55,008 bases of DNA from JBBQDZ01 sp038237515 (lineage in GTDB: Bacteria; Actinomycetota; Thermoleophilia; Gaiellales; Gaiellaceae). The stretch spans positions 1-55,008 of the forward strand of contig JBBRYP010000022.1 of assembly GCA_038237515.1 (NCBI GenBank). Reading direction: 5' to 3'. A model generated the notes under the pieces. It saw only the letters and a list, made by a program, of their open reading frames with translations. It did no database searches and was not told the origin of the DNA. Each line of letters opens with the position of its first letter. Position 1 is the stretch's first letter. A program made the position numbers and the translations under genes. Below are positions 1 through 13,645 of the stretch, in pieces.

Positions 1-2856
<2,856 letters not shown>

Positions 2857-2877
2857 CCAAGCACCGAGTCGCTGGAC

Positions 2878-2904
2878 AGAGCCCGGCGGGTTCCGCCGGG
2901 CTCT
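2878..2904 (+). terminator. Hairpin terminator after rpoC
   Basis: Perfect 12-bp inverted repeat (arms AGAGCCCGGCGG and CCGCCGGGCTCT, 3-nt loop) starting 21 nt after the rpoC stop codon. No long U-tract follows, as is common in high-GC genomes. It probably closes the rpoBC transcript and isolates it from the toxin-antitoxin genes that follow on the opposite strand. Confidence 0.75.
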
Positions 2905-2958
2905 GCTCCTCGCCCGCCCTTCCCGTTTGGGCGCGGGCGGCCCAGCAGACTCGGCGGC

Positions 2959-3348
2959 TTACCAGATCGTTCGGGAGGCGTCGAAGCGCCGCAGCGCCTC
3001 GTCCCGTGTGGCGAGCCTTGCGCCGTGGGCTCGTGCGGTCGCGTAGATCATCCGGTCCGCGGGGTCGCCCGGCAATCCCTCGGCCTCCAGGAGCGCCGCG
3101 GAGACCGCGACCTCCGCGGTCAACGGGAGCGCCTCCACACCCGGTTCGGCAAGCGCCTGCCGGACCCAGGTCCGCACCTCCCGGTCGAGTTCGATTCGCT
3201 GGCGCGCGACGAGGAGCGCCACCTCCCAGGCGCTGATCGTGCACACACCGACGGTGCCTGCTGCATCGATAGCCGCGCGACTTCTGGCTGACAGCTTCTC
3301 CGGTGCCGACACCCACCACAACCAGGCGTGCGTGTCGAGGACGATCAA
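2959..3348 (-). CDS. PIN-domain toxin (VapC-type ribonuclease)
   Basis: 129-residue PIN-domain protein, the usual size of a type II toxin endoribonuclease. The N-terminal beta strand with the first metal-binding Asp is MIVLDTHAWLWW. A conserved acidic residue follows in ISAWEVALL, and the C-terminal acidic cluster is in PGDPADRMIYATAR and LATRDEAL. These Asp/Glu residues coordinate Mg2+/Mn2+ in the family. The start codon overlaps the antitoxin gene upstream by 4 bp, so the two are translated from one transcript. The RNA target cannot be predicted. Confidence 0.9.
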   Translation of the reverse strand: MIVLDTHAWLWWVSAPEKLSARSRAAIDAAGTVGVCTISAWEVALLVARQRIELDREVRTWVRQALAEPGVEALPLTAEVAVSAALLEAEGLPGDPADRMIYATARAHGARLATRDEALRRFDASRTIW

Positions 3349-3581
3349 GCGCTCTCGGCGTCCCAGCTGTCTTCGAGCGGCTCGAGCAGCTTCCGATCGT
3401 CAACGTGGAATCGCACGCTCCCAGTCAGCGGCCGGGGCGAATCCAATGGAACGACGCGCACGAGCGCACGGCCGCGTTTCGTGACCACGAGCGTCTCGCC
3501 GGAGTGAGCGACGTCCTCCATGAGAGCAAGGCAGCGCGCCTTGAAGACGCTCGCAGAGATCATTTTTTCAGACATGTCCAT
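3345..3581 (-). CDS. Phd/YefM-type antitoxin
   Basis: About 78 residues. The N-terminal part (KMISASVFKARCLALMEDV, then VVTKRGRALVRVVP) matches the Phd/YefM DNA-binding antitoxin fold. The acidic C-terminus (LLEPLEDSWDAESA) is the part expected to wrap the toxin. ATG at 3581 is preferred because AAGG lies 5 nt upstream; GTG at 3587 and ATG at 3575 are alternatives. It precedes and overlaps the PIN toxin gene, the canonical order. Family knowledge predicts autorepression by the antitoxin or the complex at the palindrome upstream. Confidence 0.85.
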   Translation of the reverse strand: MDMSEKMISASVFKARCLALMEDVAHSGETLVVTKRGRALVRVVPLDSPRPLTGSVRFHVDDRKLLEPLEDSWDAESA

Positions 3582-3605
3582 AGTCACCTTACCATGGTCA
3601 TGTAT

Positions 3606-3629
3606 ACTAGCACCGGAGCGTGTGCTAGT
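3606..3629. promoter_or_regulatory. Palindrome, candidate antitoxin operator
   Basis: Perfect 8-bp inverted repeat ACTAGCAC/GTGCTAGT with an 8-bp spacer, located 25 bp upstream of the antitoxin start and within the short divergent space before the secreted-protein gene. A second small palindrome, ACCATGGT, sits at 3591-3598. Arm spacing of about one and a half helical turns fits a dimeric repressor. The operator role is inferred from position only. Confidence 0.5.
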
Positions 3630-3640
3630 TGTGCGGCGCA

Positions 3641-5383
3641 GTGATTCGACGGCTCGCGATCCTCGCCGCCTTCGGCGCCGCCCTCTTCGGCGGTGCGGCC
3701 GGCCCCGCTCGGGCCGGTCAGTGCGGCCTGCCCGACGCTCAGCCCTGGTGGATCGACTTCGGCTCCGGTTCCGTCTCGTTTCGTTACTTGGTCTTCGGCA
3801 AGCCGGGTGCGATCGTCGCCACGGAGGGCGGGCTGACGGTGCCGAAGAAGCTGCGCTCCTACGGGGCGAAGACCGTCTTCTGGCAGATGCGGCTCGGCGA
3901 TCTCGTTGGATCGACTTTGAAGCCCGCCGACCCGCAGGGCATCCCTGCAGCCGCTGCGCGGCTCGTCGCCAGGGCGGCGGACGCCTCCGACTGCTCCACC
4001 CCTGTGATCGCTCTCAACGAGCTGAACGGGGCCGGCACCACCACCCCGTGGACGGCATCCAACGCGCAGTACCGCTCGAACGTGCTGGAGCTGCTCCGAC
4101 AGATCAGCTCGCGCGGAGGCCGGCCGTTCCTCCTCCTCGCGAGTGGCCCGTACACCGGTGGGGTGGCCGGGGACTGGTGGCGGCAGGCCGCCGAGGTGGC
4201 GGACCTCGTGCCGGAGATCTACTTTTCGGGACCCTCGATCAATCGCCAGGGACCGATTGCAGGCAGCCGGGCCATGCGCCGCGCCCTGCGACAGGGGATG
4301 CGGAACTTCATCTCGCTCGGCATCCCCGCATCCCACCTCGGCTTCGCACTCGGCTTCCAGTCGACCCCCGGCGGACGTTCCGGCCTGCAGCCGGCCGCTG
4401 CGTGGAACGAGGTCGTGAAGCTCGAGGCCCTGGCGGCCAAGCAGGTGGCCGGGGAGCTCGGCATCGGCTCGGTGTGGTCGTGGGGCTGGGGCACGTTCAG
4501 CGCCGACAAGAGCGGCGACGAGGAGAAGAAGACGGCGGCGTGCGTGTACGTCTGGGCGCGCGACCCGACTCTCTGCGACGCGCCGGGCGTGATCGGCCCC
4601 GACTTCGACGGCTCGCTCACCGAGGGTCAGCTCGCGCTTCCGGACGGCGTGCAATGCACCTACGGCGAGCGGACGATCCAGGGAGCGGACGTGGCGGCGC
4701 TCGCCCCGGTGACGGGAGACGCCGACGTGGCCGCGACGACGTTGATGCAGCGGCTGGTCGAGCAGGACGAGGCGCCCGTGACGGCGGCAGAGGTGATCTC
4801 GGCCGAGCGGGTCGTGGTCGATATCTCCTTCCAGGGCAGCCGCTCCCGGTACCTCGCGGCGCTCGCCGCCGCGCAGGCGACCCGGCTCGTTGCCCGCGGC
4901 CTGATCGGCGACCTCCTCCGCCGTCAGCGGCTGGAGCAGCGCATGGCGGCGGTGGAGCCCGCGGCGAAGGATCTCGCGACCTTCTACCGCTCCTACCCCA
5001 ACGCGCCCATGCGTCGCATGGCCGCAACGCCGACTCCCTGGTGGCTGGAGGGAGTGGCGAACGGATTCGTGCTGCAGGCGGCAGCGCCGGCACGGGCCTT
5101 CGCCGCCCCGACGGGCTCCACCGTCACGCTCCAGGCGGAGCCTCCCACTAGGGTTCAGGCGCTCGGCGATCCGATCCCGCTCGGCGCGGTGCCGTTTTCG
5201 GTCGCGCGCCCGGCGCTGCGGGTCGCCCTGCAGGCCTTCGGCCGCGGCGATGCCTTCGACCGCTGGACGCAGAAGCGTCAGGCGGACGCGCTCAAGTCGA
5301 CGACCTGCCTGCGAGACGACCTCCCCGAGGTCGCGGCCGTCGACGTTGGGACGTATCTGCCTTTCCTCGAACTGCGCTTCTAA
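3641..5383 (+). CDS. Secreted protein of unknown function
   Basis: About 580 residues, family not recognised. GTG at 3641 gives a clean Sec signal peptide (MIRRLAILAAFGAALFGGAAGPARA); the TTG at 3629 would put extra residues before it. The first ~300 residues alternate predicted strands and helices, with Trp-rich stretches such as GSVWSWGWGTF and LVPEIYFSGPSI, which could be a TIM-barrel-like fold. The second part (about 370-470) is helix-rich and resembles the helical N-domain of SurA/PpiC-type chaperones, but no catalytic motif is evident. The stop codon overlaps that of the convergent diguanylate cyclase gene by 4 bp. Confidence 0.7.
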   Translation: MIRRLAILAAFGAALFGGAAGPARAGQCGLPDAQPWWIDFGSGSVSFRYLVFGKPGAIVATEGGLTVPKKLRSYGAKTVFWQMRLGDLVGSTLKPADPQGIPAAAARLVARAADASDCSTPVIALNELNGAGTTTPWTASNAQYRSNVLELLRQISSRGGRPFLLLASGPYTGGVAGDWWRQAAEVADLVPEIYFSGPSINRQGPIAGSRAMRRALRQGMRNFISLGIPASHLGFALGFQSTPGGRSGLQPAAAWNEVVKLEALAAKQVAGELGIGSVWSWGWGTFSADKSGDEEKKTAACVYVWARDPTLCDAPGVIGPDFDGSLTEGQLALPDGVQCTYGERTIQGADVAALAPVTGDADVAATTLMQRLVEQDEAPVTAAEVISAERVVVDISFQGSRSRYLAALAAAQATRLVARGLIGDLLRRQRLEQRMAAVEPAAKDLATFYRSYPNAPMRRMAATPTPWWLEGVANGFVLQAAAPARAFAAPTGSTVTLQAEPPTRVQALGDPIPLGAVPFSVARPALRVALQAFGRGDAFDRWTQKRQADALKSTTCLRDDLPEVAAVDVGTYLPFLELRF

Positions 5384-6531
5384 CTCGCGCCGGAGTTGGA
5401 GGCGACGACGCGGCCCTTGCCCGCGTTCTTCGCCCGGTAGAGGGCCTCGTCGGCCCGCTGAAAGAAGCTCACAGGGTCGTCCTTCGATCCGAGCGCCGTC
5501 ACACCCGCCGAGAGCGTCAACGCACCGGCGGTGCTCACCGGGTGTGCCGCGACCGCGCCCTGGAGGCGATTGTAGAGCTGGTCGGCGTCCTCGAGGCTCG
5601 ACTCGGGGAGGATCACGCCGAACTCGTCGCCGCCGACGCGACAGGGCACGTCGGCCGACCGCACGACGTCGCGCACGCGCTCGGCCACCTCGGCAAGGAC
5701 GTGATCGCCGGCCAGATGGCCGATTCGATCGTTGACGGCCTTGAAGTCGTCGAGGTCGAAGACGATCAGGGCGAGGTCTCGTGAGTAGCGGTGCGCCCGC
5801 GCTACCTCCCGTGCGAGTGTCTCGTGGAAGTAGCGCCGGTTGTGGAGGCCCGTCAGCGCGTCGAGGTCGGCCTGCTGGCGCGCCTCGCGAAAGCGTCTGG
5901 CATTTTCGATCGACCGCCCGGCCCGCTCCGCGAGCATCGCGAGCTCGAGGGCCACCTGCTCGTCGAGAGGACCGGCGTCCGAGCGACTGAAGACGGTGAG
6001 CACGCCGAGCGGCCCGGCGTCGGAGCGCAGTGGCACGGCGATTGCGCGCCTGATCTCGCCGGCCTCGCCCGCCGGCTCGAGTTCCAGCGACACGGCACGA
6101 AAGCGTGCGCTCGGTGGCGGCTCTACGAGGGCGACCTCCTCCAGCTCCTCGCGGGAGAGGCCGGCCGATTCCGTGAGAGTCTCGCCCGAAGGAATCGTCA
6201 GGCGAAGCAGGGCCGCGTCGGCGCCGGCGCAGCCGACAGCCGCATCGAGCGTCCGCGAGAGGACTTCGTCGAGGTCGATCGACCCGCCGAACTCCCCGAG
6301 GAAGCGGCTACGGCGGGCCTCCTCCTGCGCGCGCGAGAGCGCATCGGCGACCTCGCTCCCGAGAGCGTTGATGCGATCCGTGAGCTCGCTGACGACCACG
6401 TCGACCCGTTCCTCCGCGACTTCCTCCGAGCGGCGCATGTACCAGAGGAAGCCGAGGAATTCGGCGCAGAGGAGCAGCCCCACGAGGAGCGCACTCAGGA
6501 GCGACGTCGCGTAGGACGCCAGAACGGTCAC
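5380..6531 (-). CDS. GAF-GGDEF diguanylate cyclase, membrane-anchored
   Basis: About 383 residues. One N-terminal transmembrane helix (SLLSALLVGLLLCAEFLGFLW) is followed by a coiled-coil linker, a GAF sensor domain (about 75-200) and a GGDEF domain (about 215-375). The active-site motif GGDEF is intact in RVGGDEFGVIL. The inhibitory I-site RxxD (RSAD) lies exactly five residues before it, so an active, product-inhibited c-di-GMP synthase is predicted. GTG at 6531 or TTG at 6534 could be the start. It is divergent from rpsL, with 240 bp between them holding the str operon promoter. Confidence 0.93.
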   Translation of the reverse strand: MTVLASYATSLLSALLVGLLLCAEFLGFLWYMRRSEEVAEERVDVVVSELTDRINALGSEVADALSRAQEEARRSRFLGEFGGSIDLDEVLSRTLDAAVGCAGADAALLRLTIPSGETLTESAGLSREELEEVALVEPPPSARFRAVSLELEPAGEAGEIRRAIAVPLRSDAGPLGVLTVFSRSDAGPLDEQVALELAMLAERAGRSIENARRFREARQQADLDALTGLHNRRYFHETLAREVARAHRYSRDLALIVFDLDDFKAVNDRIGHLAGDHVLAEVAERVRDVVRSADVPCRVGGDEFGVILPESSLEDADQLYNRLQGAVAAHPVSTAGALTLSAGVTALGSKDDPVSFFQRADEALYRAKNAGKGRVVASNSGAS

Positions 6532-6671
6532 CAATGGTCGCTCCGAGAGCTATGTCCAGGCCGCATGGAACTCCCCAGACCGGTTGCCGCGCCGGTCAGT
6601 GTCTTCACTCTAGTAGCCGTTCAGGCCCCGTGCATGACCCATCCGGGGGAGGCCGAGGCCCGCCCCCGTGT

Positions 6672-6700
6672 TTGCGAGCGCACCACGTCTTCGCTACCAT
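6672..6700 (+). promoter_or_regulatory. Candidate promoter of the str operon
   Basis: TTGCGA (6672-6677), 17-bp spacer, TACCAT (6695-6700): a sigma-70-like promoter predicting a start near 6707 and a leader of about 65 nt before rpsL. The same -35 hexamer with the same 17-bp spacing precedes the NlpC/P60 gene at 37218. The rest of the 6535-6771 gap shows no further gene. Confidence 0.55.
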
Positions 6701-6771
6701 GCGCTTCCCGGTTGGCAGGGGCTGCGACCCCGGCCGACCTTCTTTGCGTAAGCGATCAGCCAGGAGTTCTC

Positions 6772-7143
6772 GTGCCCACGGTCAACCAGCTCGTCAGGAA
6801 GGGACGCAAGTCCCAGGTCGAGAAGACGAAGACGCCGCATCTCGGCGGGGCGCCGCAGAAGCGGGGCGTCTGCACGCGGGTCTTCACGCGCACGCCGAAG
6901 AAGCCGAACTCGGCTCTCCGGAAGGCCGCGCGGGTCCGCCTGACGAACGGCATGGAGATCACCGCATACATTCCCGGCGAGGGGCACAACCTGCAGGAGC
7001 ACTCGGTGGTCCTCGTTCGTGGCGGCCGCGTGAAGGATCTCCCGGGCATCCGCTACAAGGTCATTCGCGCCGCCCTCGACGCCGCAGGCGTCTCCGACCG
7101 TCGCCAGGGTCGTTCCAAATACGGCGCCAAGAGGCCTTCCTGA
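6772..7143 (+). CDS. rpsL: 30S ribosomal protein S12
   Basis: 123 residues, full length. It begins MPTVNQLVRKGRK and carries the conserved decoding-centre segments TPKKPNSALRKAARVRL and VVLVRGGRVKDLPGIRY. Lys in KKPNS and in GGRVKD correspond to the positions altered in streptomycin-resistant mutants elsewhere; both are wild type here. The GTG start has AGGAG 5 nt upstream. First gene of the str block; its TGA overlaps the rpsG ATG. Confidence 0.98.
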   Translation: MPTVNQLVRKGRKSQVEKTKTPHLGGAPQKRGVCTRVFTRTPKKPNSALRKAARVRLTNGMEITAYIPGEGHNLQEHSVVLVRGGRVKDLPGIRYKVIRAALDAAGVSDRRQGRSKYGAKRPS

Positions 7144-7613
7144 TGCCGCGCCGAGCAGAGATCGCCATCCGGACGCTCGACGCCGACCCGGTGCACGAGT
7201 CGGTCCTCGTGACGCAGGTGATCAACAAGGTGATGACGAGCGGCAAGCGCTCGACCGCCGAGAAGATCGTCTACTCGGCGCTCGACCGGATCGGCGAGCG
7301 GACGGGGAAGCCTCCCGTCGAGGTGCTCGAGCAGGCGGTGAAGACGGTCACGCCGGTGCTCGAGGTGCGCTCTCGCCGCGTCGGCGGGGCGAACTACCAG
7401 GTGCCGGTCGAGGTTCCGCAGCGCCGCGCGCGCACGCTGGCCGTGCGCTGGCTCGTCAACTTCGCCCGCGACCGCCGCGAGCGCCACATGGAGGAGAAGC
7501 TGGCCGCCGAGATTCTCGACGCGCTGAACCAGCAGGGCGGCGCTTTCAAGCGCAAGGACGACCTCTACCGGATGGCGCAGGCCAACAAGGCCTTCGCGCA
7601 CTACAGGTGGTAG
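7143..7613 (+). CDS. rpsG: 30S ribosomal protein S7
   Basis: 156 residues, normal length. It starts MPRRAEIAIR and has the family signature around DPVHESVLVTQVINKVM and RRVGGANYQVPVEV. S7 binds 16S rRNA in the head of the small subunit and nucleates head assembly. The ATG overlaps the rpsL stop (TGATG), which implies translational coupling. The stop lies just before the fusA start. Confidence 0.98.
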   Translation: MPRRAEIAIRTLDADPVHESVLVTQVINKVMTSGKRSTAEKIVYSALDRIGERTGKPPVEVLEQAVKTVTPVLEVRSRRVGGANYQVPVEVPQRRARTLAVRWLVNFARDRRERHMEEKLAAEILDALNQQGGAFKRKDDLYRMAQANKAFAHYRW

Positions 7614-7615
7614 CA

Positions 7616-9712
7616 GTGGCTGCGCCGACACAGGAACGAAGCGCAGTGGATCTCGACCGCGTCCGGAACATCGGGATCATGGCCCACATCGACGCGGGCA
7701 AGACCACGACCACCGAACGGATCCTCTACTACACCGGTCGCACCCACAAGATGGGCGAGGTGCACGAGGGCGCCGCGGTTATGGACTGGATGGCGCAGGA
7801 GCAGGAGCGCGGCATCACAATCACCTCTGCGGCGACGACCGCGGAGTGGCGCGACTTCCGGATCAACATTATCGATACGCCCGGGCACGTAGACTTCACT
7901 GTCGAGGTCGAGCGCAGCCTTCGCGTCCTCGACGGCGCGATCGCCGTATTCGATGCCGTGGCGGGCGTCGAGCCACAGTCCGAGACGGTCTGGCGCCAGG
8001 CGGACCGCTACGCCGTCCCCCGGATCGCGTTCATCAACAAGATGGATCGCACCGGCGCCGACTTCTTCGCGTCCGTGCAGTCGATGATCGACCGGCTGGG
8101 CGCCCACCCGGTGCCGATCCAGCTGCCGATCGGCCAGGAGGAGCACTTCCGTGGAGTCGTCGACCTCGTCGAGATGCAGGCGCTCGTCTGGCAGGACGAC
8201 CTCGGCACGCAGTTCGACGTGATGGCGATTCCGACGGAGCTGTCGGAGCAGGCGCACGAGTACCACCACCAGCTGATCGATGCCGTCGCGGATCACGACG
8301 ACGAGCTCACGGAGACCTACCTGCTCGACGAGGAGTCGGTGACCCCGGAGATGCTGAAGCGCGCGCTGCGCAAGGCGACGCTCGACAACTCCGTCACGCC
8401 GATCCTGCTCGGCTCCGCCTTCAAGAACAAGGGCGTGCAGCCGCTGCTCGACGGGGTCATCGACTACCTGCCGAGCCCGCTCGACGTGCCGCCGGTGCAG
8501 GGCATCGACCCGCGCACGGACCACGAGCTCTCGCGCCGCCCGGCGCTGGACGAGCCCTTCGCGGCGCTCGCCTTCAAGGTTATGTCCGACCCCTACGTGG
8601 GCAAGCTCACGTACTTCCGCGTCTACTCCGGCCGGGTGGCCGCCGGCGCGCGCGTCCTCAACACGACGACGGGGAAGACGGAGCGGATCGGACGGATCCT
8701 CCAGATGCACGCGAACCATCGGGAGGAGCGCGAGGAGATCGGCGCGGGCGAGATCGCCGCTGCGGTCGGCCTCAAGTTCACGACCACGGGCGATACCCTC
8801 GCGATCGACTCCGCGCCGATCAAGCTCGAGTCCATGGAGTTCCCGGACCCGGTCATCTCCGTGGCGATCGAGCCGAAGACGAAGGGCGACCAGGACAAGC
8901 TCTCGGGCGGTCTGCAGCGGCTCGCGGAGGAGGATCCGACCTTCCGCGTGCTCACCGACGAGGAGACGGGGCAGACGCTCATCTCGGGGATGGGCGAGCT
9001 GCACCTCGAGATCATCGTCGATCGCCTGATGAGGGAGTTCAAGGTCGACGCGAACGTCGGCCGGCCCCAGGTCGCCTATCGCGAGACGATCGGCAAGGCC
9101 GTCGAGAAGGTCCAGGGCCGCTTCGTCCGTCAGACCGGCGGTCGCGGCCAGTACGGCCACGTCGTCATCGACATGGAGCCGACCGAGCCCGGGGAGGGCT
9201 ACGAGTTCCTCGACAAGATCGTCGGCGGCCGCGTCCCGAAGGAGTACATCCCGTCGGTGGACGTCGGCATCCAGGAGGCGATGGAGTCGGGGATCCTCGC
9301 GGGCTTCCCGGTCGTCGATCTGCGTGTGAGGCTCGTCGACGGCTCCTACCACGACGTCGACTCGAGCGAGATGGCCTTCAAGGTCGCAGGCTCGCTGGCC
9401 TTCAAGGAGGCGATGAAGCGCGCGAAGCCGAAGCTGCTCGAGCCGGTGATGGCGGTCGAGGTCGTGACTCCCGAGGAGTACCTCGGAGACGTCATGGGCG
9501 ACCTCAACAGCCGCCGCGGGCGGGTGGAGGGGCTCGAGCCGCGCGGTAACGCGCAGGCGATCAAGGCGCGCGTCCCCCTGTCGGCGATGTTCGGATACGC
9601 CACCGACCTGCGCTCGACGACGCAGGGCCGGGCGACGTTCACGATGCAATTCGATCGGTACGAGGACGTCCCTCAGTCGATCGCAACCGAGATCGTCGAA
9701 GCCGGAAGCTAA
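7616..9712 (+). CDS. fusA: Elongation factor G
   Basis: About 698 residues; translocation GTPase. The P-loop is AHIDAGKTT, the switch II region DTPGHVDF, and the G4 motif NKMD (FINKMDRTGADFF). Domains II-V follow in order, with RETIGKAVEKVQGRFVRQTGGRGQYGHV marking domain IV. GTG at 7616 is chosen because AGGTGG lies 5 nt upstream; GTG at 7607 would lie within that ribosome-binding site and overlap rpsG. Fourth position in the canonical rpsL-rpsG-fusA-tuf order is tuf, 35 bp downstream. Confidence 0.98.
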   Translation: MAAPTQERSAVDLDRVRNIGIMAHIDAGKTTTTERILYYTGRTHKMGEVHEGAAVMDWMAQEQERGITITSAATTAEWRDFRINIIDTPGHVDFTVEVERSLRVLDGAIAVFDAVAGVEPQSETVWRQADRYAVPRIAFINKMDRTGADFFASVQSMIDRLGAHPVPIQLPIGQEEHFRGVVDLVEMQALVWQDDLGTQFDVMAIPTELSEQAHEYHHQLIDAVADHDDELTETYLLDEESVTPEMLKRALRKATLDNSVTPILLGSAFKNKGVQPLLDGVIDYLPSPLDVPPVQGIDPRTDHELSRRPALDEPFAALAFKVMSDPYVGKLTYFRVYSGRVAAGARVLNTTTGKTERIGRILQMHANHREEREEIGAGEIAAAVGLKFTTTGDTLAIDSAPIKLESMEFPDPVISVAIEPKTKGDQDKLSGGLQRLAEEDPTFRVLTDEETGQTLISGMGELHLEIIVDRLMREFKVDANVGRPQVAYRETIGKAVEKVQGRFVRQTGGRGQYGHVVIDMEPTEPGEGYEFLDKIVGGRVPKEYIPSVDVGIQEAMESGILAGFPVVDLRVRLVDGSYHDVDSSEMAFKVAGSLAFKEAMKRAKPKLLEPVMAVEVVTPEEYLGDVMGDLNSRRGRVEGLEPRGNAQAIKARVPLSAMFGYATDLRSTTQGRATFTMQFDRYEDVPQSIATEIVEAGS

Positions 9713-9747
9713 CGCTCCAGGACAAGAGAAGGAGACCGGAGGACCAC

Positions 9748-10938
<1,191 letters not shown>

Positions 10939-10951
10939 ATCGGACGAGGAA

Positions 10952-11260
10952 ATGCCGCAGGGGAAGATCCGCATCAGGCTCAAGGGCTACGACCATCAGC
11001 AGCTGGACCGCTCGGCGCGCGACATCGTCGATACGGCCCAGCGAAGCGGTGCCACGATCACCGGTCCAGTACCCCTACCCACCGAGAAGAACGTCTACTG
11101 CGTGATCCGGAGCCCGTTCAAGGACAAGGACTCGCGTGAGCATTTCGAGGTGCGCACGCACAAGCGGCTGATCGACATCCACAGTCCGACGCCGAAGACG
11201 ATCGACCAGCTGATGCGGCTGGACCTTCCCGCCGGCATCGACATCGAGATCAAGCTGTAG
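10952..11260 (+). CDS. rpsJ: 30S ribosomal protein S10
   Basis: 102 residues with the S10/NusE signatures RIRLKGYDHQQLD and FEVRTHKRLIDI. S10 is a head protein of the small subunit and, as NusE, a transcription antitermination partner of NusB/NusG in other bacteria. The ATG at 10952 gives the normal N-terminus MPQGKIRIRL. First gene of the S10 section, directly behind tuf. Confidence 0.98.
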   Translation: MPQGKIRIRLKGYDHQQLDRSARDIVDTAQRSGATITGPVPLPTEKNVYCVIRSPFKDKDSREHFEVRTHKRLIDIHSPTPKTIDQLMRLDLPAGIDIEIKL

Positions 11261-11273
11261 TGAGGGCATAGAC

Positions 11274-11906
11274 GTGAAGGGGATCATCGGACGCAAGCTG
11301 GGCATGACGCAGTTCTTCGACCCGGAGACGGGTGCGGTCACGCCCGTGACGGTGATCGAGGCCGGCCCCTGCCCGGTGGTCCACGTCAAGTCGATCGCCT
11401 CCGATGGCTACGAGGCCGTGCAGCTCGCCTTCGAGCCCGTGGCCGAGCGGAAGCTCTCCAAGGCCGAGGTGGGGCACCTCGCGAGGACGAAGGTCGCCCC
11501 GCACCGGCACCTGGTCGAGTTCCGCGGACCCTCCGAGCTCGTCGCGGGCGAGACGGTGACCGTCGAGGCGTTCGAGCCGGGGGAGACGATCAAGGTCGCC
11601 GGCGTGTCGATCGGCAAGGGCTTCGCCGGCACGATCAAGCGGCACAACTTCTCGCGCGGCCCCGTCTCGCACGGCTCGCACAACGTGCGCAAGCCGGGCT
11701 CGATCGGCGCCTCCGCGACTCCCTCGCGCGTCTTCAAGGGGATGCGGATGGCCGGTCGCATGGGCGGCAAGCGGATCACGCAGGTGGGGCTGACCGTGCA
11801 CGCGGTCGACCTCGAGCAGAACCTGCTCCTCGTCAAGGGCTCCGTACCGGGCCACAAGAACGCCGTCGTCGAGGTCAGGGAGGAGCGCTCCCATGGCCGC
11901 GCCTAA
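11274..11906 (+). CDS. rplC: 50S ribosomal protein L3
   Basis: 210 residues. MKGIIGRKLGMTQFF is the classic L3 N-terminus. The long loop that reaches the peptidyl-transferase centre is present (FSRGPVSHGSHNVRKPGSIG and RVFKGMRMAGRMG). GTG start, 13 bp after rpsJ; the 3' end overlaps rplD by 14 bp. Confidence 0.98.
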   Translation: MKGIIGRKLGMTQFFDPETGAVTPVTVIEAGPCPVVHVKSIASDGYEAVQLAFEPVAERKLSKAEVGHLARTKVAPHRHLVEFRGPSELVAGETVTVEAFEPGETIKVAGVSIGKGFAGTIKRHNFSRGPVSHGSHNVRKPGSIGASATPSRVFKGMRMAGRMGGKRITQVGLTVHAVDLEQNLLLVKGSVPGHKNAVVEVREERSHGRA

Positions 11907-12510
11907 GGCTTCTGTCCTGGGAGCGGCGGGATCCGACGCCGTTGCCCTCGACGACTCGATCTTCGCAGCCGAGGTGAAGCCCCACCTCGTCCACGAGGCG
12001 GTGCGCGCCGAGCTGAACGCACGCCGTGCCGGCACCCGCGCCGCGAAGAGCCGCGGTCTGGTCTCCGGCGGGCGCTCCAAGCCCTGGCGTCAGAAGGGCA
12101 CCGGCCGCGCCCGCGCGGGCACGACTCGTGCTCCGCAGTGGACGGGCGGCGGCGTCGTCTTTCCCCCGAGCCCGCGCAACTTCGAGGTGAAGGTGAACCG
12201 GAAGGCCGCGAAGGCGGCACTCCGGTCGGCGCTCTCGAGCCATGCGCAGGGAGACACCCTCGCCTTCGTCGATCCCGCGACGCTCGAGGCTCCCTCGACG
12301 CGCAAGGCGGCCGAGCTGCTGGGCGCCCACGCTCGGCCCGCGGTCGTGGTCGTGCTCGAGACCGAGGCGTCCGTCGCGAAGTCGTTCCGGAACCTTGACC
12401 GTGTCGAGGTCGTGACGCCGTCGGAGCTCGAGGTTGCCGCCGTCGTCTGGGCGCGAACGCTCGTTCTGACCGAGGGCGCGCTCGAGGTGGTTCAGCGGAG
12501 GGCGAGTTGA
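11893..12510 (+). CDS. rplD: 50S ribosomal protein L4
   Basis: 205 residues. The tunnel-lining loop is visible as KSRGLVSGGRSKPWRQKGTGRARAG, followed by VVFPPSPRNFEVKVNRK. L4 regulates the S10 operon by attenuation in Escherichia coli; no equivalent leader was recognised here. The start overlaps rplC by 14 bp and the stop overlaps the rplW start by 4 bp. Confidence 0.97.
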   Translation: MAAPKASVLGAAGSDAVALDDSIFAAEVKPHLVHEAVRAELNARRAGTRAAKSRGLVSGGRSKPWRQKGTGRARAGTTRAPQWTGGGVVFPPSPRNFEVKVNRKAAKAALRSALSSHAQGDTLAFVDPATLEAPSTRKAAELLGAHARPAVVVVLETEASVAKSFRNLDRVEVVTPSELEVAAVVWARTLVLTEGALEVVQRRAS

Positions 12511-12802
12511 GCCTCCACCCGAACGAGATCCTGCTCGCGCCCGTCGTCTCGGAGAAGAGCTACGGGCTGATCGAGGACGACAAGTACTCCTTCAAGGTGC
12601 ACCCTGACGCCCACAAGACGCAGATCCGGCAGGCTGTCGAGCAGCTGTTCAGCGTCCACGTCGAGCGCGTTAACGTCCTCAAGGTGCAGTCGAAGCCGAA
12701 GCGGCGCGGGACGATCCGCGGCCGCCGGCCGGGCTGGAAGAAGGCGATTGTGAAGATCCGCAAGGGCGAGACGATCGAGATCTTCGGCGGGGCACAGGTC
12801 TA

Positions 12803-12803
<1 letters not shown>
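12507..12803 (+). CDS. rplW: 50S ribosomal protein L23
   Basis: 98 residues; contains the L23 signatures ILLAPVVSEKSYGLIEDDKYSFKV and VHVERVNVLKVQSKPKRRG. L23 lies at the tunnel exit and docks trigger factor and SRP. TTG start, with GGAGG a few bases upstream inside rplD, and a 4-bp overlap with rplD; 1-bp overlap with rplB (TAATG). Confidence 0.97.
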
Positions 12804-13644
<841 letters not shown>

Positions 13645-13645
<1 letters not shown>

